Source: Streptomyces geranii
GTDB lineage: Bacteria; Actinomycetota; Actinomycetes; Streptomycetales; Streptomycetaceae
Assembly: GCF_002954775.1 (NCBI RefSeq)
Contig: NZ_PJME01000035.1
Location: 1-64,000, forward strand
Direction of reading: 5' to 3'
Length of the DNA stretch: 64,000 bases
In this document: positions 1 through 8,225 of the stretch, in pieces
How the letters are laid out: every line of letters starts with the position of its first letter
Position numbering within the stretch: the stretch's first letter is position 1
Translations under genes and position numbers: made by a program
The notes under the pieces: model-generated
The model's database searches: none
The model's input: the letters and a program-made list of their open reading frames with translations, nothing else
What the model was told of the DNA's origin: nothing

Positions 1-20
1 CCCACCCCAGGCCCGCGCAT

Positions 21-116
21 TTCAGCCCGTCCGGCGCTTGAGGACAAAGCGGGGGGTCCGGGGGCGGCAGCCCCCGGGGATGGGACGGGTAGGGGCGGCG
101 GGGGCAAGGAAAAAAG
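21..116 (+). repeat. Interspersed intergenic repeat, family A, copy 1
   Basis: This GC-rich element carries a G-run/C-run hairpin (GGGGGCGGCAGCCCCC at about 60-76) followed by a GGGACGGGTAGGGGCGGCGG tail. Related copies lie at 4338-4430 and as an inverted pair at 23142-23453. It sits just 3' of the minus-strand GGDEF gene, where a T-run follows the stop, so it probably serves as or flanks a transcription terminator. It is one of the dispersed repeats common in Streptomyces intergenic DNA. Confidence 0.7.
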
Positions 117-124
117 GCCCCGCC

Positions 125-1300
125 TCACGGCCTCCGGCCACGGAAGCGGCGGCGTTCCACCGCCCCCTCCCCCGGCATCCCCTCCCCCGCCGGCCCCGCA
201 TCCGCAAGGCGGATCACCGGGTCGTCGGGGCCCTCCCGGCCCGCCACCACCGGCCGCTCCGCGCGGAGCGCCTTCGCCCGGTACTGCGCCGCGTCCGCCA
301 GCCGGAACAACCGCCGAGCCGTCCGAACCGACCCGATCGGATCCGCCGTAGAAGCGACCCCGCACGCCACCCCCTCCCCCAACTCCAACTCCCCCGCCCG
401 ACGGCACAGTTCACCCGCCGCCCGGACCACCTCGTCCGCGGACGGCCCCACCACCAGCAGACAGAACTCGTCACCGCCCAGCCGCCCCGCAAGCGCCCCC
501 GGCAACATCGCCCCGCACAACGACAGCACCGACCCGAACCGTTCGAGGAACCGGTCACCGACCGCGTGCCCGAGGGTGTCGTTGACCCGCTTCAGCCCGT
601 TCAGGTCGCACACGACCAGGCTCACCACCGCCCCGTCCCGCCGATGCCGCTCGATCGCCTCGTCGAGATGCGCGTCCACGGCCCGCCGGTTCGCCAGCCC
701 CGTCAGCGCATCGGTGAACGCCAGCCGCCGCGCCTCCTCCAGCCGCTCGGTCTGGGCGATCCCAGCGGCGACGACAGCCGCCAGGACGGTCGCGAAGTCG
801 GCGTCGGCGCGGTCGAAGACGGGTGCGCCGGCGGGCCGGGCGACGTACAGCTCGCCCCAGGCCCGGCCGTGCAGCACGACGGGCGCGACGACACAGCAGC
901 CCCGCCCCCGGCGCCGCAGGGCCGCGACCCGCTGGTGGCAGTAGCCCGCGCGCCCCGCCGACAGCCCGCCCGCGGGCCCCTCCGCCGTCTCGACCCACGC
1001 GTTGGGCTCCCCACCCCCCGCCCACCGCTCATGCAGAAACTCGGTGATCTCCGGAAACTGGTGCACGGGGTACGCCTCCCCCTCCGGAAACTCCTCCTCG
1101 TCGGCGGCCCGCTCGCCCACGTTCACCAGCACCCGCAGCCGCCCCAGCTCCCGCTCCCAGACGGAAAGCGCGGCGAAGTTCCCGGCCAGCGCGTGACAGG
1201 CACCGGACGCGGCGGCACGCCAGGAGTCGCGGGGGCTGTGCGCGGCGGCCATGCCCTGCGCGAGCGTCACGACGGCGCGGAGCCGACTTTCCTCACCCAT
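125..1300 (-). CDS. GGDEF-domain diguanylate cyclase with N-terminal GAF-like sensor
   Basis: This is a predicted soluble diguanylate cyclase that makes c-di-GMP from two GTP; in Streptomyces c-di-GMP controls the switch from growth to sporulation. Residues about 10-185 look like a GAF-type sensory domain, and about 190-350 form the GGDEF domain with an intact GGDEF active-site motif at residues 275-279. No RxxD inhibitory site is visible five residues upstream of it, so product inhibition may be absent. There are no membrane segments. The ATG at 1300 starts MGEESRLR. By gene order it probably corresponds to S. coelicolor SCO4931, which I recall as CdgE, but I leave the symbol blank. It is transcribed away from the upstream enoyl-CoA hydratase locus. 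Confidence 0.9.
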   Translation of the reverse strand: MGEESRLRAVVTLAQGMAAAHSPRDSWRAAASGACHALAGNFAALSVWERELGRLRVLVNVGERAADEEEFPEGEAYPVHQFPEITEFLHERWAGGGEPNAWVETAEGPAGGLSAGRAGYCHQRVAALRRRGRGCCVVAPVVLHGRAWGELYVARPAGAPVFDRADADFATVLAAVVAAGIAQTERLEEARRLAFTDALTGLANRRAVDAHLDEAIERHRRDGAVVSLVVCDLNGLKRVNDTLGHAVGDRFLERFGSVLSLCGAMLPGALAGRLGGDEFCLLVVGPSADEVVRAAGELCRRAGELELGEGVACGVASTADPIGSVRTARRLFRLADAAQYRAKALRAERPVVAGREGPDDPVIRLADAGPAGEGMPGEGAVERRRFRGRRP

Positions 1301-1400
1301 TTATCCAGGTTAGGAAGTTTTATCCATATTTGAGACATCGAGAGGGCGAACAGGGGGCGGAGGAGCCGAGCCGAGTCGCTCCCCACCATTCCGCACCCCC

Positions 1401-2237
1401 TCACTCCCCAGGCCAGACAGGCGCCCTCTTCTCCGCGAACGCCGCCACCCCCTCCGCCCGGTCCCCCGAGAAGGCGACGGAACGCCACGCCGCGTCCTCC
1501 ACCTCGAGCCCGGCCCGCAGATCCAGCCCGAACCCCACCCGCAGGGCCCGCTTGGCCGCCCGCAGCCCCACGGGCGAGTTCGCCGCGATCCGGGAGGCGA
1601 GCGCCAGCGCCTCCTCCCGGGCCCGCCCGTCCTCCACCAGCACGTCCACCAGCCCCAGCTCCCGCGCCTCCCCCGCCGCCACCCGCCGCGCGGTGAAGAC
1701 CAGCTCGGCGGCCCGGGCGGCGCCCACCCGCCGGGGCAGCAGCTGCGTACCGCCGCCCCCGGGAATCACCCCGACGGACACCTCGGGCAGCCCCACCACC
1801 GCCGTACCGTCCGCCACGATCAGATCGCAGGACAGCGCCAGCTCGAACCCGCCCCCCAGCGCGAACCCGTGCACGGCGGCGACCGTCGGCATCGGCAGCT
1901 CCAGCACACCGGTGTACGCGCCCCGGGCCACCGGCCGCTGCCGGACCAGCTCGGCGTCGGTCATCGAGTTCCGCTCCTTGAGGTCGGCCCCGACGCAGAA
2001 CGCCCGCTCATGGGTGGAGGTCAGCACCACCGCGCGTACGTCACGGTCGGCGGCCAGCGCGGCACACGCGCCGCCGATGGAGCGGGCCATGGCGGAGGAG
2101 ACCGCGTTCATGGCCTTCGGCCGGTCGAGGACGAGTTCGGCGACGTACCCGTGCCGCCGCACGACGACGAACTCCCCGAACCGCTCCTCGGACCGCTCCC
2201 CGGACCGCTCCCCGGACCGTTCCTCTCCCGATCCCAT
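1401..2237 (-). CDS. Enoyl-CoA hydratase/isomerase family protein
   Basis: This crotonase-superfamily enzyme of 278 residues most likely hydrates trans-2-enoyl-CoA in fatty or branched acid breakdown. The oxyanion-hole region is visible as AFCVGADLKE, followed by GFALGGGFELALSCDLIVA, LPEVSVGVIPGGGGTQLLPR and a typical C-terminal half. The first 20 residues are a charged SGER repeat, made by a short tandem repeat in the DNA at about 2190-2230, and are unlikely to belong to the fold. The start at 2237 is supported by AGGAGG seven bases upstream. A pair of GTTAAC boxes lies directly before the ribosome site. The specific substrate cannot be told from sequence. Confidence 0.88.
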   Translation of the reverse strand: MGSGEERSGERSGERSEERFGEFVVVRRHGYVAELVLDRPKAMNAVSSAMARSIGGACAALAADRDVRAVVLTSTHERAFCVGADLKERNSMTDAELVRQRPVARGAYTGVLELPMPTVAAVHGFALGGGFELALSCDLIVADGTAVVGLPEVSVGVIPGGGGTQLLPRRVGAARAAELVFTARRVAAGEARELGLVDVLVEDGRAREEALALASRIAANSPVGLRAAKRALRVGFGLDLRAGLEVEDAAWRSVAFSGDRAEGVAAFAEKRAPVWPGE

Positions 2238-2249
2238 GGCATCCTCCTG

Positions 2250-2265
2250 GTTAACGCGGGTTAAC
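2250..2265 (-). promoter_or_regulatory. Paired GTTAAC boxes upstream of the enoyl-CoA hydratase
   Basis: Two palindromic GTTAAC boxes are repeated 10 bases apart, one helical turn, just upstream of the Shine-Dalgarno sequence. AT-rich boxes like this stand out in the surrounding GC-rich DNA and could be a repressor operator. No regulator is assigned. Confidence 0.4.
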
Positions 2266-2434
2266 TACGGCCGTCCCCGATCATCGCAGCCCAGCCCCAC
2301 CCGAGGGAAGGTCGGCCCCTTCACCTCGTTCGGGTGACATGGCGCCGATCTCCCGAAATCCCGCTCCCGGCAGCGCATAGCGTGCGCTCCGCGACGGCTC
2401 ACCGGGGGCGCCGGCGCAACGGGGAGGGATCACC

Positions 2435-3100
2435 ATGACGGACACGACGACCAGGCCGACCAGGCCGACCGAGCCCGCGACCCCGCCCGTCCCCCCGACC
2501 GGCCGTCCCCGAGGCAGACACCGCAAGCCGCGCCCCCGCAAGGTCCTCCTCGCGGCGGGCGGCTTCGCGCTGGCCGCCGGGGTCCTGAGCCTCGTACGCC
2601 TGACACCGGACGGCGGAGCGACCGGCGCGCAGGCGAGAACCGACCTGGAATCGGCCCTGAACGACGACACCGCTGCCGAACGCACGGATCGCACCGATCG
2701 CACCGACAACACGGCGGCCACGACCGAGGCGACCCCTACGACGAACACCGCCATGGGCGGCGCGACCCCCACCCCGACCGGCCCCACCCCGACAGGCCCC
2801 TCGGCGACTTCCCCGACGGCGCTCCCGGGCGCGGCAGGCAGGCTGCAGCCCGTACAGCTGGGCCCGTACCCCACGACGTCCCGAGCCCCGGCGCCCGACG
2901 CCACGACGATCCCGCAGCACCCCAGTTCACCGACACCGGCCCCACCCACGCCCCCGCAGGAACCACCGGCGGCGGCAGCACCGACCGCGCCCTCACCTCA
3001 GCCGCCGCAGCAGGCGGCCTCGGAGGTCACACCGACGCCCGACGGAGTGTGCGTACCGCTGATCGGCCTGTGCGTGGACCCGCTGGACCACCGCCGCTGA
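2435..3100 (+). CDS. Single-pass membrane-anchored Pro/Thr-rich protein
   Basis: This is a hypothetical protein of 221 residues. The N-terminus is cytosolic and basic (RPRGRHRKPRPRK), followed by one membrane segment at about residues 41-57. A long external Pro/Thr/Ala-rich tail ends in a short conserved-looking segment, GVCVPLIGLCVDPL, with two cysteines that could form a disulfide. The low-complexity tail suggests a spacer through the cell wall. GGGAGGGATCACC precedes the ATG. It converges on the adenylate cyclase gene with only a 10-base gap. No function can be assigned. Confidence 0.75.
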   Translation: MTDTTTRPTRPTEPATPPVPPTGRPRGRHRKPRPRKVLLAAGGFALAAGVLSLVRLTPDGGATGAQARTDLESALNDDTAAERTDRTDRTDNTAATTEATPTTNTAMGGATPTPTGPTPTGPSATSPTALPGAAGRLQPVQLGPYPTTSRAPAPDATTIPQHPSSPTPAPPTPPQEPPAAAAPTAPSPQPPQQAASEVTPTPDGVCVPLIGLCVDPLDHRR

Positions 3101-3110
3101 GCGGCAGCCG

Positions 3111-4232
3111 CTACGCGGGACCGGACCGCCGGGTCAGCAGCCAGGGCTCGACCACGCCAAGACCGCGCACCGGCCGCTGCCACATCGGCTGGAGCGCGAA
3201 GCGGTACACCGGCGGCTCCTCGCCCTCCTTCTCGGCGGCTGCGGCGGCCTCGGCGGCCTCCGCCTCGGAGGCGGGCGCGTCCCCGGTACGGATCAGCTCC
3301 TCCGCGAACGCCGCGTCGACGAGCACCGCGTCCCGTGGAGCTATCGACGTCAGCCGGGAGGCCAGGTTCACCGTCGACCCGAACACATCACCCATACGGG
3401 TGGTCACCGTGCCGAAGGCCATGCCGACGCGCAGCTCGGGCATCGTCTCGTCGTGCGCCATCGTCTCGATGAGTCGCAGCGCGATCTCGGCGGCGACTCC
3501 GGCGTCGTCCGCCGCGTACAGCACCTCGTCGCCGAGCGTCTTGACGAGCCGCCCGCCGTTCGCGGCGACCAGGTCGGCGGCGGTGGTCTCGAAGGCCTCG
3601 ACGAGTTCGCCGAGTTCCTCCTCCTCCATGCGCCGGGTCAGCCGCGTGAACCCGACCAGGTCGGCGAAGCAGACGGCCAGCCGCCGGTCGACCATCTCCT
3701 CGTCGTCGGCGGCCTGCACGACCCGCCCGGTCGCGGCGGCGAGCTGGCGCCGCCAGACGTAGACGATGAACTCCTCCAGCTCGGGCAGGAGCAGTTCGAT
3801 CAGCGGATACGTGACTTCGGTGCGGGTCATGCCGGGCTCGGGGGGTTCGGTGAGCCCCTCCAGGAAGGAGTCGATCTGCCATTCGGCCAACCGGGCGGTG
3901 GTCTGCCCCGTGGAACGCGCCACCTGCACGGCCATCGCCTCGCTGAGCAGCCCCGCCTCGACGAGACCGGCGAGGCGCCGCAGGGCGAGTACGTCCGCTT
4001 CCGTCAGCGCCTTGGCCTGCCCGATGTCGGCGAAGCCCATCGCCCGCCAGAAACGCGAGGCCAGCTCCATGGAGACACCGGCGCTGCGGGCGGCCTGGAA
4101 GGGGGTGTAGCGCCGCTCGGCCCCGAGGATGAGCTGTTCGAGGCGGAGGGCGAGCGGGTCCTCACCGGGGTCGGCGTCCTGCCCACCCACCCGGCTGCCC
4201 GCCGCGTCGGAGCCCGTGTCGTCGACGGTCAC
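3111..4232 (-). CDS. cya: Class III adenylate cyclase
   Basis: This is a soluble adenylate cyclase of 373 residues that forms cAMP from ATP. The N-terminal about 190 residues are a regulatory, mostly helical region. The cyclase domain follows, with the first metal aspartate in VCFADLVGFTRL, the substrate lysine and second metal aspartate in GGRLVKTLGDEVLY, and the adenine-site and transition-state residues in MGDVFGSTVNLASRLTSIAP. All catalytic residues appear present. Cya of S. coelicolor (SCO4928 in my memory) is needed for normal spore germination and pH control, and gene order matches. The GTG start has GGAAGG upstream. Confidence 0.93.
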   Translation of the reverse strand: MTVDDTGSDAAGSRVGGQDADPGEDPLALRLEQLILGAERRYTPFQAARSAGVSMELASRFWRAMGFADIGQAKALTEADVLALRRLAGLVEAGLLSEAMAVQVARSTGQTTARLAEWQIDSFLEGLTEPPEPGMTRTEVTYPLIELLLPELEEFIVYVWRRQLAAATGRVVQAADDEEMVDRRLAVCFADLVGFTRLTRRMEEEELGELVEAFETTAADLVAANGGRLVKTLGDEVLYAADDAGVAAEIALRLIETMAHDETMPELRVGMAFGTVTTRMGDVFGSTVNLASRLTSIAPRDAVLVDAAFAEELIRTGDAPASEAEAAEAAAAAEKEGEEPPVYRFALQPMWQRPVRGLGVVEPWLLTRRSGPA

Positions 4233-4337
4233 GCCTGCTGCCCTTCCGATCTGTCACGGTCAGATATCGACCGCCCTCAACGATACGGCCTCGCTCCGCT
4301 GGGTTCAGCAGGGACGACGCACCCGGTATTGGTGTGA

Positions 4338-4430
4338 CCGCCCTGGGGGCTGCCGCCCCCAGACCCCCGCTTCGGCCTGAACGGCCTCGTCCTCGAACTC
4401 CCCCAGAGGGGGGACCCCCAGACGGGCTGA
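4338..4430 (-). repeat. Interspersed intergenic repeat, family A, copy 2
   Basis: This element lies between birA and cya and shares the CTGGGGGCTGCCGCCCCCAG hairpin and the GACGGGCTGA end with the copies at 21-116 and 23142-23453. An additional CCCCCAGAGGGGGGA segment is inserted. It lies 3' of birA and may terminate that transcript. Confidence 0.65.
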
Positions 4431-4456
4431 TGGTGCCGACCGGGGCGAGAAAACCG

Positions 4457-5323
4457 TCACGCCGGCCGCAGGTGCACGACATCCCCCGCCCCCACCGGCT
4501 CCTGCACCCCCTCCCCCGTGGCCAGCACCAACCGCCCGTCCCCGTCCACGGCGACCGCCTCCCCCACCACGGACCTCTCCCCCGGCAACTCCGCCCGCAC
4601 AGTCCGCCCGAGCGTCGCGCACCCCGCCGCGTACGTCTCCTGCAGCCCCGACAGCACCGGATCCCCCTCCGCCGCCCGCCACCGCACGTACCACTGCTCC
4701 AGCGACCGCAGCACGGCCCGCAGCAGCGGATCCCGGTCCGTCCCCACCGCCCCGGCCAGCGCCAGCGACCCCGCCGTCGGCACCGGCAGTTCGTCCTCGC
4801 GCAGGGTGACGTTGACGCCGATGCCGATCACCACCGCCCCCTCGCCCGCCCGCTCCGCGAGGATCCCGCCCGCCTTGCGCTCCGCGCCCCCGACGCTCAC
4901 CAGCAGGTCGTTGGGCCACTTGAGGGACGTATCGACACCCGCCGCACGCGACAGCCCCGTCGCCACCGCGACCCCGGTCAGCAGGGGCAGCCAGCCCCAG
5001 CGGGCCACCGGGACCTCCGTCGGCTTCAGCAGCACGGAGAAGAACAGCCCGGAGCGGGCCGGAGCCGTCCACTGCCGGTCCAGCCGCCCCCGCCCGGCGG
5101 TCTGCTCCTCGGCGACCAGGACCAGCCCCTCCTCCGCCTTGCCCGCACCCGCGAGGGCGACGAGATCGGCGTTGGTGGACCCCGTACTGCGCACGACCTC
5201 CACCCCGGACCAGAGCCCGCCCTCCCGGACGAGCGCCCGGCGCAGCGCACCTGCGTTGAGGGGCGGCCGGTCGAGGTCGGACCACCGGCCGTCGCTGTCT
5301 GCTGAGTCATCTCGCGGCGTCAT
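4457..5323 (-). CDS. birA: Biotin-[acetyl-CoA-carboxylase] ligase
   Basis: BirA activates biotin with ATP and attaches it to the BCCP lysine of acyl-CoA carboxylases such as AccA2 encoded at 9155-10927. Visible motifs are STNADL, the biotin/ATP loop AGRGRLDRQW, SLKWPNDLLV with the catalytic lysine, KAGGILAE, and GIGVNV. There is no N-terminal helix-turn-helix, so it is a monofunctional ligase rather than a repressor. I place the start at the ATG at 5323 (MTPRDDS); an in-frame upstream ATG at 5377 would add 18 unconvincing residues. It is divergent from pccB, fitting a shared carboxylase function. Confidence 0.92.
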   Translation of the reverse strand: MTPRDDSADSDGRWSDLDRPPLNAGALRRALVREGGLWSGVEVVRSTGSTNADLVALAGAGKAEEGLVLVAEEQTAGRGRLDRQWTAPARSGLFFSVLLKPTEVPVARWGWLPLLTGVAVATGLSRAAGVDTSLKWPNDLLVSVGGAERKAGGILAERAGEGAVVIGIGVNVTLREDELPVPTAGSLALAGAVGTDRDPLLRAVLRSLEQWYVRWRAAEGDPVLSGLQETYAAGCATLGRTVRAELPGERSVVGEAVAVDGDGRLVLATGEGVQEPVGAGDVVHLRPA

Positions 5324-5443
5324 GCAAGCCACCCTAGATGTGGTAAACGCCGCACTGCCGATGGGTAGGCACCCCACTACGCTACGGATGAGTAGCCAAT
5401 CCCCCTTCTGAGCACGTCACTCTTTGCAGGGAGCCGCATCCCG

Positions 5444-7048
5444 ATGGCCGAGCCGGTACAGCCGCAGCAGACCGACATCCACACCACCGCTGGCAAGCTC
5501 GCGGACCTGCAGCGCCGCGTCGACGCGGCGACGCACGCCGGATCGGCACGCGCCGTCGAGAAGCAGCACGCGAAGGGCAAGCTGACGGCCCGTGAGCGGA
5601 TCGAACTCCTCCTCGACGACGACTCGTTCGTCGAGCTGGACGAGTTCGCCACGCACCGCTCGACCAACTTCGGCCTGGAGAACAACCGCCCCTACGGCGA
5701 CGGCGTCGTCACCGGGTACGGCACCGTCGACGGGCGTCCGATCGCCGTGTTCTCCCAGGACTTCACCGTGTTCGGCGGCGCGCTGGGCGAGGTGTACGGC
5801 CAGAAGATCGTCAAGGTCATGGACTTCGCGCTGAAGACCGGCTGTCCGGTCATCGGCATCAACGACTCGGGCGGGGCGCGCATCCAGGAAGGCGTCGCCT
5901 CCCTCGGCGCGTACGGCGAGATCTTCCGCCGCAACACCCATGCCTCGGGGGTCATCCCGCAGATCTCGCTCGTCGTCGGCCCGTGCGCCGGCGGCGCCGT
6001 CTACTCCCCGGCCATCACCGACTTCACGGTCATGGTCGACCAGACCTCGCACATGTTCATCACCGGCCCGGACGTCATCAAGACCGTCACCGGCGAGGAC
6101 GTCGGCATGGAGGAGCTGGGCGGGGCCAGGACCCACAACTCCGCCTCGGGCGTGGCCCATCACATGGCCGGCGACGAGAAGGACGCCATCGAGTACGTCA
6201 AGCAGCTGCTGTCGTACCTGCCGTCCAACAACCTCAGCGAGCCCCCGCTGTTCCCCGAGGAGGCGGACCTCACCGTCACGGACGAGGACCGCGAGCTGGA
6301 CGTCCTGATCCCGGACAGCGCGAACCAGCCGTACGACATGCACACGGTGATCGAACACGTCCTGGACGACGCCGAGTTCTTCGAGACGCAGTCCCTGTTC
6401 GCGCCCAACATCCTCACCGGTTTCGGCCGGGTGGAGGGCCGTCCGGTCGGCGTCGTCGCCAACCAGCCGATGCAGTTCGCCGGTTGCCTCGACATCAACG
6501 CGAGCGAGAAGGCCGCCCGCTTCGTGCGCACGTGCGACGCCTTCAACGTCCCGGTGATCACCTTCGTGGACGTCCCCGGCTTCCTCCCCGGCGTCGACCA
6601 GGAGCACGACGGCATCATCCGCCGCGGCGCCAAGCTCATCTACGCCTACGCGGAGGCGACGGTCCCCCTCATCACGGTCATCACCCGCAAGGCCTTCGGC
6701 GGCGCCTACGACGTCATGGGCTCCAAGCACCTGGGCGCCGACCTCAACCTCGCCTGGCCGACCGCCCAGATCGCCGTCATGGGCGCCCAGGGCGCGGTCA
6801 ACATCCTGCACCGCCGCACGATCGCCGAGGCGGAGGCCAACGGGGAGGACCTGGAGGTGGTCCGCGCCCGCCTGATCCAGGAGTACGAGGACACCCTCCT
6901 CAACCCCTACATCGCGGCCGAACGCGGCTACGTCGACGCGGTGATCCTCCCGTCCGACACCCGCCGCCACGTCGTACGGGGCCTGCGCCAGCTCCGCACC
7001 AAGCGCGAGTCCCTGCCCCCGAAGAAGCACGGCAACATCCCTCTCTAG
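5444..7048 (+). CDS. pccB: Propionyl-CoA carboxylase beta subunit (carboxyltransferase)
   Basis: This is the carboxyltransferase subunit that moves CO2 from carboxybiotin to propionyl-CoA, giving methylmalonyl-CoA for polyketides and odd-chain metabolism. It has 534 residues, with N- and C-terminal crotonase-like carboxyltransferase halves. GINDSGGARIQEGV, GPCAGGAVYSPAITDF and the C-terminal GGAYDVMGSKHLGADLNLAW are visible. Asp423, in GGAYDVMG, matches the acyl-selectivity position (Asp422 in S. coelicolor PccB) that marks propionyl rather than acetyl preference. It is followed 46 bases later by the epsilon subunit pccE and faces birA across a divergent promoter region. Confidence 0.95.
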   Translation: MAEPVQPQQTDIHTTAGKLADLQRRVDAATHAGSARAVEKQHAKGKLTARERIELLLDDDSFVELDEFATHRSTNFGLENNRPYGDGVVTGYGTVDGRPIAVFSQDFTVFGGALGEVYGQKIVKVMDFALKTGCPVIGINDSGGARIQEGVASLGAYGEIFRRNTHASGVIPQISLVVGPCAGGAVYSPAITDFTVMVDQTSHMFITGPDVIKTVTGEDVGMEELGGARTHNSASGVAHHMAGDEKDAIEYVKQLLSYLPSNNLSEPPLFPEEADLTVTDEDRELDVLIPDSANQPYDMHTVIEHVLDDAEFFETQSLFAPNILTGFGRVEGRPVGVVANQPMQFAGCLDINASEKAARFVRTCDAFNVPVITFVDVPGFLPGVDQEHDGIIRRGAKLIYAYAEATVPLITVITRKAFGGAYDVMGSKHLGADLNLAWPTAQIAVMGAQGAVNILHRRTIAEAEANGEDLEVVRARLIQEYEDTLLNPYIAAERGYVDAVILPSDTRRHVVRGLRQLRTKRESLPPKKHGNIPL

Positions 7049-7094
7049 ACCCTTCCAGACCGTTCTAGACCGTCCAGCCTGTTCAGGAGCCGTT

Positions 7095-7304
7095 GTGAAC
7101 ATCAAGGTCGTACGGGGCAACCCGACCCCCGAGGAACTGGCCGCCGCCCTGGCGGTGGTCCGCGCCCGCGCCGTGGCCGCGTCCTCCACGGCACCGGGCG
7201 GCCCGGGCACGAGGGACGCGTGGGCGGACCCGGCGAGGATCGCCGCCCAGCACCTGCCCCAGCCAAGCCCGACCTCATGGACCCGCACATATTGGCCCGG
7301 GTGA
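7095..7304 (+). CDS. pccE: Acyl-CoA carboxylase epsilon subunit
   Basis: This small protein of 69 residues belongs to the actinobacterial carboxylase epsilon family. It begins IKVVRGNPTPEELAALAV-like (here IKVVRGNPTPEELAAALAVV), the hallmark of the family, and ends with a Trp-rich tail (SWTRTYWPG). The epsilon subunit binds the beta subunit and boosts activity of the alpha/beta complex. The GTG start at 7095 follows pccB closely, so the two are co-transcribed. A degenerate family-B repeat follows its stop codon. Confidence 0.92.
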   Translation: MNIKVVRGNPTPEELAAALAVVRARAVAASSTAPGGPGTRDAWADPARIAAQHLPQPSPTSWTRTYWPG

Positions 7305-7316
7305 CCGGACCCACTC

Positions 7317-7344
7317 AGGGGCGCGAGGAACCGCGCACAGAAGT
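7317..7344 (+). repeat. Degenerate family-B 3'-end repeat
   Basis: CAGGGGCGCGAGGAACCGCGCA resembles the stronger family-B copies at 11019, 26876, 32396 and 36169. It lies 13 bases after the pccE stop in the same orientation relative to transcription. It can form a short GCGC-type stem. Confidence 0.5.
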
Positions 7345-7413
7345 ACGGAAAAGGGTGCCAATTTAAGTACCCCTACTCAGGCGCCCCGCCCCGCCAAGCC
7401 CCACGCTAGTGGC

Positions 7414-7542
7414 ATGTTGTGGTCCGACCCCGAGAACGAGCCGCCGAAGGAACTGCGCGAAGCGCAGCAGATGCTTCGGCGGCTCGGGTTTCTCATGGCG
7501 CTGGCCATGCTGCTCGCGATGATCGTGCTGGGCGTGCTGTAG
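7414..7542 (+). CDS. Small single-pass membrane protein (42 residues)
   Basis: This short frame begins ATG at 7414 (MLWSDPENEPPKELREAQQ) and ends at TAG 7540-7542. It has an acidic/charged N-terminal helix and one strongly hydrophobic helix at about residues 25-42 (GFLMALAMLLAMIVLGVL). Codon use is typical of the genome, and it fills the gap between pccE and maf. I know no function. A small membrane protein at this place would fit the S. coelicolor gene count between accessory carboxylase and maf genes, but that is inference. No clear ribosome site is visible, so it may be leaderless. Confidence 0.6.
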   Translation: MLWSDPENEPPKELREAQQMLRRLGFLMALAMLLAMIVLGVL

Positions 7543-7591
7543 GCCCCCCGGCACGCACGAGCCCTCCGTACCCCGCCGATACGCTGACCGT

Positions 7592-8215
7592 ATGACCGAT
7601 CAGCAGCCACGCCGCCGTCTCGTACTCGCCTCCCAGTCACCCGCCCGGCTCAACCTGCTCAGGCAGGCCGGACTCGACCCCGAGGTGATCGTCAGCGGGT
7701 TCGACGAGGACGCCGTGACCGCGCCCACCCCGGCCGAACTGGCCCTCGCGCTCGCCGAGGCCAAGGCCGCCGTGGTGGCCGCGCGCCCCGAGGTGAAGGG
7801 CGCGCTGGTGATCGGCTGCGACTCGGTCCTCGACCTGGACGGCCAGGCGTACGGCAAGCCCGCCGACGCCGAGGAGGCCACCGCCCGCTGGAAGGCGATG
7901 CGCGGCCGGGCGGGCACGCTGGAGACCGGGCACTGCGTCTACGACACGGCCGCCGACCGCTTCGTCTCGGCGACCGCGTCCACCGTGGTCCGCTTCGGCG
8001 AGCCGACGGACGACGAGATCGCCGCGTACGTCGCCTCGGGCGAGCCCCTCCATGTCGCGGGCGCGTTCACGCTCGACGGCCGCTCGGCACCGTTCATCGA
8101 CGGCATCGACGGCGGACATGGCAACGTCATCGGGATCAGCCTGCCCCTCGTACGCAAGCTGCTCGCCGAACTGGGCGTCAGCATCACGGAGTTGTGGACG
8201 CCCGGGGAGCGTTAG
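7592..8215 (+). CDS. maf: Maf-family nucleotide pyrophosphatase
   Basis: Maf proteins hydrolyse non-canonical or canonical nucleoside triphosphates to monophosphates and are linked to septum control in several bacteria. The 207-residue product shows the LASQSPARLNLLRQAG start that gives the family its fold, the catalytic acidic segment VIGCDSVLDLDG, and the C-terminal FIDGIDGGHGNVIGISLPL. Length is normal. It lies between pccE and accA2, an order conserved in streptomycetes, although a functional link to acyl-CoA carboxylation is not known. Confidence 0.92.
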   Translation: MTDQQPRRRLVLASQSPARLNLLRQAGLDPEVIVSGFDEDAVTAPTPAELALALAEAKAAVVAARPEVKGALVIGCDSVLDLDGQAYGKPADAEEATARWKAMRGRAGTLETGHCVYDTAADRFVSATASTVVRFGEPTDDEIAAYVASGEPLHVAGAFTLDGRSAPFIDGIDGGHGNVIGISLPLVRKLLAELGVSITELWTPGER

Positions 8216-8225
8216 AGACCGACCG

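Noticed and set aside
5417..7288. 623-codon open frame antisense to pccB
   Set aside because: It is a shadow of the high GC third positions of pccB; its translation is Asp/Gly/Val/Arg-rich with no domain, and pccB is certain.
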